The translations under genes were made by a program, and so were the position numbers. DNA of 33,187 nucleotides from an uncultured Gammaproteobacteria bacterium (GTDB lineage Bacteria > Pseudomonadota > Gammaproteobacteria > GCA-001735895), in assembly GCA_937984095.1 (NCBI GenBank), contig CALJYH010000077.1, forward strand, positions 1-33,187, read 5' to 3'. This document shows positions 1-8,173 of the stretch, one piece after another. Positions within the stretch are counted from its first letter, which is position 1. The number at the start of each line of letters is the position of its first letter. A model generated the notes under the pieces. That model made no database searches and was not told the DNA's origin. It saw only the letters and a program-made list of their open reading frames with translations.

Positions 1-367
1 GCCCAAAGATTATCCGCGCAGTGAACGGATTGCCTCGCAGATCCAGCGTGCATTGGCGGCCCTGATTCAAAGTGGTTTGAAAGACCCGCGCCTGTCAATG
101 CCGAGCATACTCGAAGTTGAAGTCAGCAAGGACCTGGCGCACGCCCGGGTTTTCTTCAGTGTACTGGACCCGGATGACGCCAGTGACTGTCTCGAGGCTT
201 TGAATCGAGCCAGTGGTTTCCTGCAGCGAGAAATCGGCAAAAGTCTCAAGTCCCGGATTACCCCCAGGCTCAGTTTTATATACGACGATACCGATATCCG
301 GGGACGCCAGTTATCCGATTTGATAGACTCCGTGGTCGCTAACGACAAGATCAAAGCCGACCAGTAA
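1..367 (+). CDS. rbfA: Ribosome-binding factor A, 5' end just cut by window
   Basis: RbfA is a small KH-like protein that binds free 30S subunits and helps mature the 5' end of 16S rRNA. The reading frame is open from base 2 and begins PKDYPRSERIASQIQ, the usual RbfA N-terminus after the start Met. Base 1 is a G that would complete an ATG lying just outside, so only about two bases are missing. This gives about 122 residues, a normal RbfA length. A TTG at 53 is in frame but would remove the conserved first helix, so it is not the start. The stop TAA shares its last base with the ATG of truB. The position upstream of truB-rpsO-pnp is the classic order, with infB expected upstream. Confidence 0.95.
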   Translation, partial: PKDYPRSERIASQIQRALAALIQSGLKDPRLSMPSILEVEVSKDLAHARVFFSVLDPDDASDCLEALNRASGFLQREIGKSLKSRITPRLSFIYDDTDIRGRQLSDLIDSVVANDKIKADQ

Positions 368-1290
368 TGGTAGGCAGAAGGGGGTTCAGTGATTATCGGG
401 ATGTCGATGGTATCCTGATTCTCGATAAGCCCCTCGGCCTCAGTTCAAACCAGGCTTTACAGCAGGTACGTAAACTCTATCATGCCCGTAAAGCAGGGCA
501 TTGTGGCAGCCTGGATCCGCTGGCGACCGGCGTATTGCCGATATGCCTGGGTGAGGCAACCAAGTTCTCCAGCTTTCTGCTCGGTGCCAACAAGACTTAC
601 CGCGCCTGCTGTCGTTTGGGCCAAACGACTACGACGGGTGACGCCGAAGGCGAAGTGCTTGAAACCAGGCCAGTGCAGGCGGATGAAGCTCGAATCGGGC
701 GAATGCTTGAGCGTTTTATGGGTGAGATCGAGCAGATTCCGCCGATGTATTCCGCCCTCAAGCACGAGGGTCAAAGGCTTTATAAACTGGCGCGCCAGGG
801 CAAGCAGGTTGAGCGTAAATCGCGCCAGGTAAAAATTGACGAACTTACTCTGCAGTCCGTTACCGGTAACAGCTTTACATTCGAAGTGACCTGTTCCAAA
901 GGCACCTATGTCAGGACGCTTGCCGAAGATATCGGCGCTGCCCTGGGATGTGGTGCGCATTTAACCGCTCTGCATCGTACGGCGGTAGAGCATTTCAGTG
1001 AACAGGACGCGGTTACAATGGAGCGATTGCAGGAGCTTGAGCAACAGGGAATGGATCGAATCGACGAGTTGCTGCTTCCCGTAACAACGACCCTGGCGCA
1101 GTTTGCCGAATTGAAACTGGATGCCGCAACCTGTGTCGACATATGTCATGGCAAACGGATTCAGTTGGATCACGATCAAGTGCCGGGGCTTTATCGGCTG
1201 GTGTCAGTCGATGGCGGTTTTATCGGCCTTGGCGAAGTTGATCCAGAAGGCGAGTTGAAAGCAAAAAGATTAATGAATACAGCAAGATAG
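367..1290 (+). CDS. truB: tRNA pseudouridine(55) synthase TruB
   Basis: TruB converts uridine 55 in the T-loop of most tRNAs to pseudouridine. The protein has 307 residues, a normal length. The catalytic motif GHCGSLDPLATGVLP lies at residues 44-58, with the nucleophile Asp50. The Lys-Pro pair of the N-terminal LDKPLGLSS segment (19-27) is present, and the C-terminal part from about 240 is a PUA-like domain. The start ATG overlaps the rbfA stop by one base, which points to translational coupling. One oddity is Cys46, where TruB proteins usually have Thr in GHTG[AST]LDP. The catalytic Asp and the preceding His45 are intact, so the enzyme should be active. Confidence 0.97.
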   Translation: MVGRRGFSDYRDVDGILILDKPLGLSSNQALQQVRKLYHARKAGHCGSLDPLATGVLPICLGEATKFSSFLLGANKTYRACCRLGQTTTTGDAEGEVLETRPVQADEARIGRMLERFMGEIEQIPPMYSALKHEGQRLYKLARQGKQVERKSRQVKIDELTLQSVTGNSFTFEVTCSKGTYVRTLAEDIGAALGCGAHLTALHRTAVEHFSEQDAVTMERLQELEQQGMDRIDELLLPVTTTLAQFAELKLDAATCVDICHGKRIQLDHDQVPGLYRLVSVDGGFIGLGEVDPEGELKAKRLMNTAR

Positions 1291-1296
1291 CACTAT

Positions 1297-1334
1297 CCGG
1301 GATAGTCCCGGCTAATTACCGGGATTAATCCGGT
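1297..1334 (+). repeat. Two tandem GC-rich inverted repeats between truB and rpsO
   Basis: The first palindrome pairs CCGGGA (1297-1302) with TCCCGG (1306-1311) around a 3-base loop. The second pairs ACCGG (1318-1322) with CCGGT (1330-1334). Both arms carry the word CCGGGAT. There is no T-run after either hairpin, so a simple intrinsic terminator is unlikely. They sit just upstream of the rpsO promoter and could attenuate readthrough, protect the truB 3' end or bind a regulator. The role is inferred only. Confidence 0.45.
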
Positions 1335-1342
1335 GAAAGTTC

Positions 1343-1371
1343 TTGTTACCACCTGCCCAGATAGGTAGAAT
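1343..1371 (+). promoter_or_regulatory. Probable sigma-70 promoter of rpsO-pnp
   Basis: A -35 box TTGTTA (1343-1348) and a -10 box TAGAAT (1366-1371) are separated by exactly 17 bases. Transcription would start near 1378, giving a leader of about 25 bases before the rpsO ATG at 1405. An internal promoter ahead of rpsO is known in Escherichia coli. Confidence 0.6.
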
Positions 1372-1404
1372 ACCTGCCTTTTTCGGGCCCACGAGGTTTT
1401 ATCC

Positions 1405-1674
1405 ATGGCAATGTCAGCTGAACAGAAGGCTGTAATTATCGCTGATTATCAGCAAGGTAACGGTGACACCGGATCACCCGAAGTGCAGGTTGCGCTATTG
1501 TCGCACCAGATCGGTCACTTGACTGAACATTTCAAACAGCATATTCACGACCATCATTCACGCCGCGGCTTGTTGAAGATGGTTAACCAGCGTCGCAATT
1601 TACTGGATTATCTAAAATCCAAGAATCAGCAGCGTTATAAAGATTTGATAGCAAAACTCGGACTGCGTCGTTAA
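1405..1674 (+). CDS. rpsO: 30S ribosomal protein S15
   Basis: S15 binds the central domain of 16S rRNA early in 30S assembly and contacts 23S rRNA in an intersubunit bridge. The 89-residue product is the standard length. The conserved segments [12 protein letters not shown] (22-33) and [20 protein letters not shown] (51-70) are present. The start ATG is preceded by GAGG at 1393-1396, eight bases upstream. pnp starts 15 bases after the stop, as in other gammaproteobacteria, where rpsO and pnp are cotranscribed. In E. coli S15 represses its own translation through the leader; the short leader predicted here would need folding to test for that. Confidence 0.98.
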   Translation: MAMSAEQKAVIIADYQQGNGDTGSPEVQVALLSHQIGHLTEHFKQHIHDHHSRRGLLKMVNQRRNLLDYLKSKNQQRYKDLIAKLGLRR

Positions 1675-1689
1675 TAAAGTGAGAAACCA

Positions 1690-3792
1690 GTGAATCCAAT
1701 TAAAAAGACATTTCAATACGGCGCGAACGAAGTCACGCTGGAAACCGGAGAAATAGCGCGCCAGGCCAGCGGTGCTGTATTTGTAACCATGGCCGATACG
1801 GTCGTAATGGTGACCGTGGTAGGGTCGAAGACTGCTGACCCGGGACGCGGGTTCTTCCCGCTCACAGTGGACTACCAGGAAAAAACCTATGCCGCGGGCA
1901 GAATCCCCGGCGGATTTTTCAAGCGCGAGGGTCGTGCCAGCGAAAAGGAAACCCTGACCTGTCGTCTTATCGATCGACCGATTCGTCCTCTTTTTCCTAA
2001 AGGGTTCATGAATGAAGTACAGGTTGTTGCGAACGTGGTTTCGAGCAACCCGGAAATTGATGCTGACGTACTGGCGTTGCTAGGCACCTCGGCTGCCCTG
2101 GCTATTTCAGGAATTCCATTCAGTGGTCCAGTCGGTGCGGCCCGCGTCGGTTATCTGGACGGTGAATACGTACTCAATCCTACCGCTAGCCAGATCGCCG
2201 AATCGGATTTGGACCTGGTGGTGGCAGGTACCAAGAACGCGGTTCTTATGGTTGAATCAGAAGCCAATTGCCTGTCTGAAGAAGTGATGCTGGGTTCGGT
2301 TGTTTTCGGTCATGAGCAGATGCAGAGCGCAATCCAGGCAATCGAGGAACTGGCTGCCGAAGTCAACGTCGAAACCTGGGAATGGCAGGCACCCGAAGCC
2401 GATGAAAATATTGCGCAAAAGGTAAGCGGCCAGGGTGAATCAGCGATTACAGCGGCTTATTCTGTTGCCAATAAACTGGAACGTCAAAACAAACTGGGTG
2501 AAGTACGCGACGAAATCGTTGCGTCGCTAGTTAGTGATGCGGAGGATTCGCCTGCGGAAGGCGATGTTCGTGGCGCTATCAGCAAACTCGAAAAATCAAT
2601 TGTTCGCGGACGTATCATTGCCGGTGAACCCCGTATCGATGGTCGTGATACTGCCACCGTACGACCGATCATAATTCGTACCGGCGTACTGCCTCGTACC
2701 CACGGTTCGGCTCTGTTCACGCGCGGTGAAACCCAGGCTCTGGTTGTGACTACCCTCGGAACCGGGCGCGACGCGCAGCTAATCGATGCCATCGAGGGTA
2801 CCCGCAAAGAAAATTTCATGATGCATTACAATTTCCCACCCTCCAGCGTTGGTGAAACCGGCCGTATGATGGGGCCCAAGCGTCGTGAGATCGGACACGG
2901 CCGTCTCGCCAAGCGTGGCGTACAGGCAGTAATGCCGCATCTTGACGATTTTCCCTATGTCATCCGAGTAGTATCGGAAATTACAGAATCCAATGGTTCT
3001 TCTTCAATGGCCAGTGTCTGTGGTGCCAGCCTGTCATTGATGGACGCGGGCGTACCTTTGAAGGCGCCGGTTGCCGGTATCGCAATGGGCCTGATCAAGG
3101 AAGGCGATGATTTCGCGGTATTGTCCGATATTCTCGGCGATGAAGATCATCTTGGCGATATGGACTTTAAAGTTGCCGGAACGACCGATGGTATTACAGC
3201 GCTGCAGATGGATATCAAGATCGACGGTATCACAACCGAGATCATGCAAAAGGCACTGGACCAGGCAAAGGATGGGCGTTTGCATATCCTGGGTGAAATG
3301 GCGAAGGTCATTTCCGAGAGCCGTGAAGAAATGTCTGAATACGCACCGCGCCTGATCACCTTTAAAATTAATCCTGAAAAGATTCGCGATGTCATTGGTA
3401 AGGGTGGTGCAACGATCCGTTCGATTACCGAAGAAACCGGGGCCACGATCGAAGTTGACGATGACGGCATGGTGAAAATCGCGTCGGTTGAGAAAGCCGC
3501 GGGTGATGAAGCCAGGCGCCGGGTTGAGCAGGTGACCGCCGACGTTGAAGTCGGAGTAATCTATGAAGGCAAAGTTGCCAAGATCATGGATTTCGGTGCT
3601 TTTGTTAACATCTTGCCGGGCAAGGATGGGCTGGTGCATATCTCTCAAATTTCTGACGAACGCGTCGAAAACGTCAGTGACAAGCTGTCAGAAGGCGATA
3701 TGGTCAAGGTCAAGGTACTTGAGGTAGATAGACAGGGTCGTATTCGCTTGAGCATGAAGGCGGTTGCCGAAGGCGAGGCCGCTACGGTCTAG
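1690..3792 (+). CDS. pnp: Polyribonucleotide nucleotidyltransferase (PNPase)
   Basis: PNPase degrades RNA 3' to 5' by phosphorolysis and is part of the RNA degradosome in many bacteria. The 700-residue protein has two RNase PH domains (about 10-230 and 310-540), the second with the [18 protein letters not shown]-like region near 395-405, a KH domain (about 553-612, with VIGKGG near 569-574) and a C-terminal S1 domain (about 618-688). The start is GTG at 1690, giving [11 protein letters not shown], with an AGTGAGA ribosome-binding sequence just upstream; no in-frame ATG fits the family N-terminus better. In E. coli PNPase controls its own message through RNase III cleavage of the leader, and rnc lies about 19 kb downstream here. 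A strong terminator follows. Confidence 0.98.
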   Translation: MNPIKKTFQYGANEVTLETGEIARQASGAVFVTMADTVVMVTVVGSKTADPGRGFFPLTVDYQEKTYAAGRIPGGFFKREGRASEKETLTCRLIDRPIRPLFPKGFMNEVQVVANVVSSNPEIDADVLALLGTSAALAISGIPFSGPVGAARVGYLDGEYVLNPTASQIAESDLDLVVAGTKNAVLMVESEANCLSEEVMLGSVVFGHEQMQSAIQAIEELAAEVNVETWEWQAPEADENIAQKVSGQGESAITAAYSVANKLERQNKLGEVRDEIVASLVSDAEDSPAEGDVRGAISKLEKSIVRGRIIAGEPRIDGRDTATVRPIIIRTGVLPRTHGSALFTRGETQALVVTTLGTGRDAQLIDAIEGTRKENFMMHYNFPPSSVGETGRMMGPKRREIGHGRLAKRGVQAVMPHLDDFPYVIRVVSEITESNGSSSMASVCGASLSLMDAGVPLKAPVAGIAMGLIKEGDDFAVLSDILGDEDHLGDMDFKVAGTTDGITALQMDIKIDGITTEIMQKALDQAKDGRLHILGEMAKVISESREEMSEYAPRLITFKINPEKIRDVIGKGGATIRSITEETGATIEVDDDGMVKIASVEKAAGDEARRRVEQVTADVEVGVIYEGKVAKIMDFGAFVNILPGKDGLVHISQISDERVENVSDKLSEGDMVKVKVLEVDRQGRIRLSMKAVAEGEAATV

Positions 3793-3820
3793 TTAAACTA
3801 CGTAATCATTGCGTAACCGA

Positions 3821-3845
3821 GGGGAAACAGTGTTTCCCCTTTTTT
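3821..3845 (+). terminator. Rho-independent terminator after pnp
   Basis: An 8-bp stem pairs GGGGAAAC (3821-3828) with GTTTCCCC (3832-3839) around a 3-base loop, and is followed directly by six T residues (3840-3845). It lies 28 bases after the pnp stop and closes the rbfA to pnp run. Confidence 0.93.
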
Positions 3846-3880
3846 GTGCCCGCAAGGAATATTGATTCGAGTTTATAAAC

Positions 3881-3904
3881 CTGCGTTTCGGAGTTGAAAC
3901 GCAG
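3881..3904 (-). repeat. Perfect hairpin at the 3' side of the ilvE-zinc-finger unit
   Basis: CTGCGTTTC (3881-3889) and GAAACGCAG (3896-3904) form a perfect 9-bp stem with a 6-base loop. It lies about 60 bases beyond the stop of the minus-strand zinc-finger gene and 36 bases beyond the pnp terminator. There is no good T-run on either strand, so it may be a transcript-stabilising hairpin or a weak or rho-assisted terminator for the minus-strand operon. Confidence 0.4.
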
Positions 3905-3966
3905 CTGCGAGTGACTGATAACTATGGTTTAGCCTGGGCTCTGCGGTATTCCGAGAGTAGAGACGA

Positions 3967-4179
3967 TTAAAGTAGTTTGAACAAAGTGCCGCAGTAGGGA
4001 CACTTGGCCTCGCCACCATTTTCCGCAACGGGTATATAAACCCTGGGATGCGAGTTCCACAAACTGGAACCTTCCTGTGGGCAGTGCATAGGCAAATCGT
4101 CGGTTTTCACTTCAACCGCGGTCTTTGCATTGGGTGTCGAATATGCGCCCTGATTAGATGCTGTGTCTGGATTGACCAT
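3967..4179 (-). CDS. Small CHCC-type zinc-finger protein (zf-CHCC family)
   Basis: This 70-residue protein carries the metal-binding pattern of the zf-CHCC family: Cys33, His44, Cys60 and Cys63 within MHCP...NSHPRVYIP...AKCPYCGTLFKL. The same fold occurs in the mitochondrial complex I accessory subunit NDUFS6. In proteobacteria the family is found as short, poorly studied proteins, often next to ilvE as here. The ATG lies 7 bases downstream of the ilvE stop, so it is probably the last gene of glnE-ilvE-zf. The first 28 residues are polar and look disordered. The bacterial function is not known; zinc binding is inferred from the residues. Confidence 0.85.
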   Translation of the reverse strand: MVNPDTASNQGAYSTPNAKTAVEVKTDDLPMHCPQEGSSLWNSHPRVYIPVAENGGEAKCPYCGTLFKLL

Positions 4180-4186
4180 GAATTAT

Positions 4187-5110
4187 CTATTTTATAAAAG
4201 TTAGCAAGTCTAGGTATTTCTCGTTACGCCCATGCACCAAATCAAAATAGTCGGATTGCAGGCGCTCGGTTATCGGGCCGCGCGTGCCGTTGCCAATTGC
4301 GCGATTATCGAGTTCAGCAATGGGCGTGACTTCGGCCGCGGTTCCCGTGAAAAAGGCTTCGTCGGCAACATAAATCTCATCACGAGTCAGGCGCTTCTCG
4401 ATGATGTCCAGACCCTGGTCTGCGGCGAGCTTGAAAATGGTCTTGCGCGTAATGCCATTTAATGCGGTCGTCGTTTCAGGCGTATAGATTACGCTATCGC
4501 GAATGACAAAGATATTCTCACCACTGCCTTCTGCGACATATCCTTCGGGGTCAAGCAGCAGGGCCTCATCATAACCGTCTTTCAGCGCCTCACCGAGTGC
4601 TACCATCGAGTTGATGTACTGTCCGTTTGCCTTGGCCTTGGTCAGGGCGATATTTGGATGATGGCGGGTATAGGAGGAGGTCTTGATACGAATACCTTTT
4701 TCCAGTCCTTCCTGGCCAAGGTAGGAACCCCATTCCCAGGCGGCAACTATGCAGTGGACGCTCAGGTTGTCAGCGCGCAAACCCATGCCCTCGGAGCCGT
4801 AAAAAACCATCGGTCTGATGTAGGCGCTATCGAGGTTGTTGTCGCTGACTGCGGCGATCTGGGCCTCCATCAATTGCTTTTTGTCGAAAGGAATCGCCAT
4901 ACCGAGTACCTTGCAGGAATCCAGCAGGCGTGAGGTATGAGCATCAAGCGCGAAAATGGCAGTGCCCTGGTCGGCATGATAAGCACGCACACCCTCAAAG
5001 CAGCCCATGCCATAGTGCAAGGTGTGGGTTAAGACGTGTACTGTGGCATCACGCCAGGCGACCATTTCGCCGTCAAACCAGATGAAGCCATCGCGATCAT
5101 CCATCGACAT
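4187..5110 (-). CDS. ilvE: Branched-chain amino acid aminotransferase
   Basis: IlvE is a PLP enzyme of fold type IV that makes the last transamination step of leucine, isoleucine and valine synthesis and the first step of their breakdown. I choose the ATG at 5110 (MSMDDRDGFIWFDGE, 307 residues): a GGAGA ribosome-binding site lies seven bases upstream, the length matches the family, and the frame's longer reading to 5149 would overlap glnE. Conserved features are the THTLHYGMGCFEGVRAY segment (28-44), the PLP lysine Lys160 in TKAKANGQYINS, and EGSGENIFV followed by GITRKT and the FFTGTAAEVTPI segment. The gene starts two bases after the glnE stop, and its ribosome-binding site lies inside the glnE 3' end. 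Confidence 0.96.
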   Translation of the reverse strand: MSMDDRDGFIWFDGEMVAWRDATVHVLTHTLHYGMGCFEGVRAYHADQGTAIFALDAHTSRLLDSCKVLGMAIPFDKKQLMEAQIAAVSDNNLDSAYIRPMVFYGSEGMGLRADNLSVHCIVAAWEWGSYLGQEGLEKGIRIKTSSYTRHHPNIALTKAKANGQYINSMVALGEALKDGYDEALLLDPEGYVAEGSGENIFVIRDSVIYTPETTTALNGITRKTIFKLAADQGLDIIEKRLTRDEIYVADEAFFTGTAAEVTPIAELDNRAIGNGTRGPITERLQSDYFDLVHGRNEKYLDLLTFIK

Positions 5111-5112
5111 TT

Positions 5113-7947
5113 TCAATTCTCCTGCAAGCTGAAACACTCGTTCCAGCAATTAACAACATGCTTTACCTGCTCAGCAATCACTTCGGCGTCAACTTCGGCA
5201 GACTGGTTTTGCAGCACGGATTCGTGCAACAACCGATGATAGGTCTGGTAAATTTCAACCAGTTGCGATTGCGAACTGGTGATCAGATTTAACCGAAATA
5301 ACTCGTTTAGCAGGCGAATATTATCAGAATATAAACAATCGGAGCCAATATTATTTGCCTCGGCGAGTACCCAGAATTGCACCAGGAATTCGATGTCAAC
5401 CATACCGCCGCGAGATTGTTTCAAATCTCTGCGCTCATCCTCGGGAGGCCGCTTATTACGATATATCCGCTCACGCATTTCAGCGATATCCTGGCGTAGT
5501 TTCTCAACGTCGCGCGGTATCCTGAGCACCTGTTCGCGGACACGATCAAACTCGGGCCGTAACGCAGGGTCACCGGCAACCACGCGGGCGCGCACCAGCG
5601 CCTGGTGCTCCCAGGTCCACGCCTTTTCCAGCTGGTAGCGCAGGTACGCATGCGTAGATGATACCAACAGACCCGAAGATCCCTCCGGTCGCAGCCTGGA
5701 ATCAATCTCATAGAGCTTTCCCGAAGCTGTCAGTACACTGGTCATGGATATGATTTTCTGCGCCAGGCGCGCGAAATAGGTCGAGTTCTCGACCGATTTG
5801 TTACCGTTGGTATGCTGTTGTTCACCCTCTGAATCGTGCAGGAAAATAAGGTCCAGGTCCGATTGGTAGTGCATCTCAAGACCACCGAGCTTGCCGTACC
5901 CCACGATCGCAAAATTTGCCTTGCGGCGGGTTCCGGCCAAGGTACATTCGGGTATACCGAACTGTTGTTGCAAGGCCTTTTCGGCTAACTGATAGACCGA
6001 CTCCAGAACGACCTCCGCGAGTTCACTGAGGTAGCGGCTAACCTGGTTGGCGTCGATCTCCTCGGCCAGCTCTGCGCAAGCGATTACCAGTGTTTGCTCA
6101 CGTTTGAATAAACGCAGGCTGTCAAGTTCGAGTTCGGTGTCGCCCTCGATGTTGGCAAGCTGTTGCTGTAAGCGTTGCAGTAAAACTGCTTTATCGAATC
6201 GATTCTGATCACCCGTCTGGATTAGATTCTCGAGCAACATCGGATACTGCGAGACTTCCTCGGCGATCCAGGCACTTTTCTCGAACAGGGAGGCAAGCTT
6301 TTGCAATAGGGCCTGGTTCTGAAACAGCAGTTCAAAATAAACACTACGTCCCGCTATTGAGGAAAACAAACGCATGAAGCGTTCAAACAGAATGTCGGGA
6401 TTGGCTCTGGGTCGAATGACATCGATCAAAATTGGTGACAGAGTGCTGAAGCGTTGCTTTGCCTTTGCTGACATAAAACTCCACGCCTTCGATTGCAGGA
6501 ACCGGTTGAGTAACTGGTTAATTTCCTCCGCTTTATCGATATTGGCTTTGGTGATAAATTCCCACTGCCGGCTGTCGTCATTTGCGTCGACAAAACTATC
6601 GTCGAGAACCGGTTCAGCTACAGATGTCACTTCCTGTTTGAACAGCTCGGTAAAACAGGAATAAACCCGATCACGATGTTGCTGTAATTGTGCCACTAGA
6701 GAGTTCCAGTCGCTAAAGTTCATGGTTGCGGCAATCCGTATTTGTTGATCCGGATTGTCTGGTAAATCGTGAGTCTGCTGGTCGTTGTACATCTGGATAC
6801 GATTTTCAAGCAACCTCAGAAAGCAATAAGCTTCACGCAGTTTCTGAATTGTTTCAGTATCGACAATTTTATGCTGGTCGAGCGCATCAAAGCAGACAAA
6901 AATCTCGGTACTCTGTAACTGGTGATTGCGCCCGCCTTTGAGGATTTGAAATGCCTGCACGAAAAACTCGATTTCCCGTATTCCGCCCTGGCCAACCTTT
7001 ATATTGACTCGCATCTTTCTGGATTTTGCCTGTGAATCAATCTTTTGCTTGAGCCCGGCAAGGCCTTCAAATACACGATAATCGTGATATCTGCGGTAAA
7101 CAAAAGGTTTAAGCATCGACGCGAGGTAATTGCGACTGGCTTCGCTACCCGTCAAGACTCGTGCCTTGACCATTGCGTATTGTTCCCACTCGCGCCCGTG
7201 GAGCTGGTAGTAGTGTTCGAGTGCACTGTGATTCAGGGCTACAGGACCTGATTCCCCCCAGGGTCGCAAACGCAGGTCAACTCGATAAACGAATCCTTCT
7301 GCAGTCGCTTCGCTCAGCACCTGGCTGGTTAGCCTTACCAGGCGATTAAAGTATTCCTGGTAACTCAGTTGTCCGTAGCCGGAGAGCTCTCCATCGCTGT
7401 CATAACAGCAGATCAGATCGATATCGGAAGAAAAATTAAGTTCGCGCCCACCCAGTTTACCCATGGCAATAATATTCAACTCCATCACGTCACCGTTAGA
7501 TTCCAGGGGTTGACCATGTTTTGCAGATAGTTGTTGCTGGCAAGCTTTCAGGGCCGTCCGGATTAACTGATCGGCCAGGTCGCTCAAATGACGCAGGATT
7601 ATCTCGACCGGGATAGCGGCCACCACGTCGAGATAAATAATCTCAACCATTTTTTGATGTCGATACAGGCGCAATTGTTTCTTGAGGTGTTCCAGATCAA
7701 TTTTGTCCTGCGCCTCAAGGTCCATAATTTTTGGTTCAAGAAAAAATTTTTCAAGCCGGGGCAGGGCGTCAATCCATTCCGGGTAGTGATGTAGTTGCTG
7801 CAGGGCATAGGGGCTCGCGATCGCGAGACGTTCGATTTTTTCAATTGCCTCGGTCTGGACCTGTTTTGACTCGAGGTAGTCGGCAACCTTCTGCCACTGG
7901 ATACGATTTTCAGCTAACAGGGTTTGATGATCGGGAATGGCATTCAT
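5113..7947 (-). CDS. glnE: Bifunctional glutamine synthetase adenylyltransferase/deadenylase
   Basis: GlnE (ATase) adds AMP to glutamine synthetase to switch it off and removes it to restore activity, under control of P-II protein and glutamine. The 944-residue protein has the expected two nucleotidyltransferase halves. The N-terminal half has MGKLGGRELNFSSDIDL (162-178, metal ligands Asp175 and Asp177), and the C-terminal half has GYGKLGGLEMHYQSDLDL (683-700, Asp697 and Asp699). Each is followed by RLRP[WE]G and a GGxxxIEF motif. The second tyrosine-like position of the GGLEMHY motif is typical. No clear Shine-Dalgarno sequence precedes the ATG. It is divergent from fbpB, so the 222-bp gap must hold promoters for both. 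A P-II gene is at 32398. Confidence 0.97.
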   Translation of the reverse strand: MNAIPDHQTLLAENRIQWQKVADYLESKQVQTEAIEKIERLAIASPYALQQLHHYPEWIDALPRLEKFFLEPKIMDLEAQDKIDLEHLKKQLRLYRHQKMVEIIYLDVVAAIPVEIILRHLSDLADQLIRTALKACQQQLSAKHGQPLESNGDVMELNIIAMGKLGGRELNFSSDIDLICCYDSDGELSGYGQLSYQEYFNRLVRLTSQVLSEATAEGFVYRVDLRLRPWGESGPVALNHSALEHYYQLHGREWEQYAMVKARVLTGSEASRNYLASMLKPFVYRRYHDYRVFEGLAGLKQKIDSQAKSRKMRVNIKVGQGGIREIEFFVQAFQILKGGRNHQLQSTEIFVCFDALDQHKIVDTETIQKLREAYCFLRLLENRIQMYNDQQTHDLPDNPDQQIRIAATMNFSDWNSLVAQLQQHRDRVYSCFTELFKQEVTSVAEPVLDDSFVDANDDSRQWEFITKANIDKAEEINQLLNRFLQSKAWSFMSAKAKQRFSTLSPILIDVIRPRANPDILFERFMRLFSSIAGRSVYFELLFQNQALLQKLASLFEKSAWIAEEVSQYPMLLENLIQTGDQNRFDKAVLLQRLQQQLANIEGDTELELDSLRLFKREQTLVIACAELAEEIDANQVSRYLSELAEVVLESVYQLAEKALQQQFGIPECTLAGTRRKANFAIVGYGKLGGLEMHYQSDLDLIFLHDSEGEQQHTNGNKSVENSTYFARLAQKIISMTSVLTASGKLYEIDSRLRPEGSSGLLVSSTHAYLRYQLEKAWTWEHQALVRARVVAGDPALRPEFDRVREQVLRIPRDVEKLRQDIAEMRERIYRNKRPPEDERRDLKQSRGGMVDIEFLVQFWVLAEANNIGSDCLYSDNIRLLNELFRLNLITSSQSQLVEIYQTYHRLLHESVLQNQSAEVDAEVIAEQVKHVVNCWNECFSLQEN

Positions 7948-7958
7948 GATTTAATGCG

Positions 7959-7977
7959 AATGAGAACTGTTATTATT
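7959..7977. promoter_or_regulatory. Predicted Fur box between glnE and fbpB
   Basis: AATGAGAAC-T-GTTATTATT is a 19-bp imperfect palindrome with 7 of 9 positions complementary, very close to the Fur operator form AATGATAAT-n-ATTATCATT. It overlaps the predicted -35 box of fbpB by two bases, the position expected for iron-dependent repression. It also lies 12 bases upstream of the glnE ATG. Binding is inferred from sequence and from the iron-transport type of the downstream genes. Confidence 0.65.
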
Positions 7978-8004
7978 TACGTTCTTGCCTATATTCATTA
8001 GAAT
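7976..8004 (+). promoter_or_regulatory. Probable sigma-70 promoter of fbpB-fbpC
   Basis: A moderate -35 TTTACG (7976-7981) and a good -10 TAGAAT (7999-8004) are 17 bases apart. The start point would be near 8011, giving a leader of about 160 bases before the GTG of fbpB. The -35 box touches the Fur-box match, which fits repression by Fur. Confidence 0.45.
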
Positions 8005-8041
8005 CTGTGCGTATTTACGTGGTTTGGGATTATTTCCACAT

Positions 8042-8173
8042 ATGACAAGTTTAGCGCCGAAACGAGTATTCAAACCAGTTAATTTAGCTGGATTGAGGAA
8101 AACCAAATTGCCGGGTAAAAAGCTACCTGGCGTCCTTAATTATCTTTGGGTTGTAACCATCAGGCTACAGTGA
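8042..8173 (+). CDS. Possible 43-residue leader ORF ending over the fbpB start
   Basis: The frame opens at ATG 8042 (MTSLAPKRVFKPVNLAGL...) and ends at a TGA (8171-8173) that overlaps the fbpB GTG start in a GTGA junction. The same frame extends back to a TTG at 7985, but that would start upstream of the predicted transcript. The product is short and basic (many Lys and Arg), with no signal peptide, and I recognise no family. The ribosome-binding sequence is weak (GGGAT, 11 bases upstream). It may be a leader peptide that couples translation to fbpB, or a chance open frame. Confidence 0.2.
   Translation: MTSLAPKRVFKPVNLAGLRKTKLPGKKLPGVLNYLWVVTIRLQ

Noticed and set aside
457-960. 167-codon minus-strand frame
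   Set aside because: Antisense to truB, with no recognisable family; a shadow of the conserved gene.
3034-3648. 204-codon minus-strand frame
   Set aside because: Antisense to the conserved KH and S1 part of pnp; its composition follows the codon bias of the real gene.
5111-5149. 13-residue N-terminal extension of ilvE
   Set aside because: It lies inside glnE; the ATG at 5110 has a good GGAGA site.
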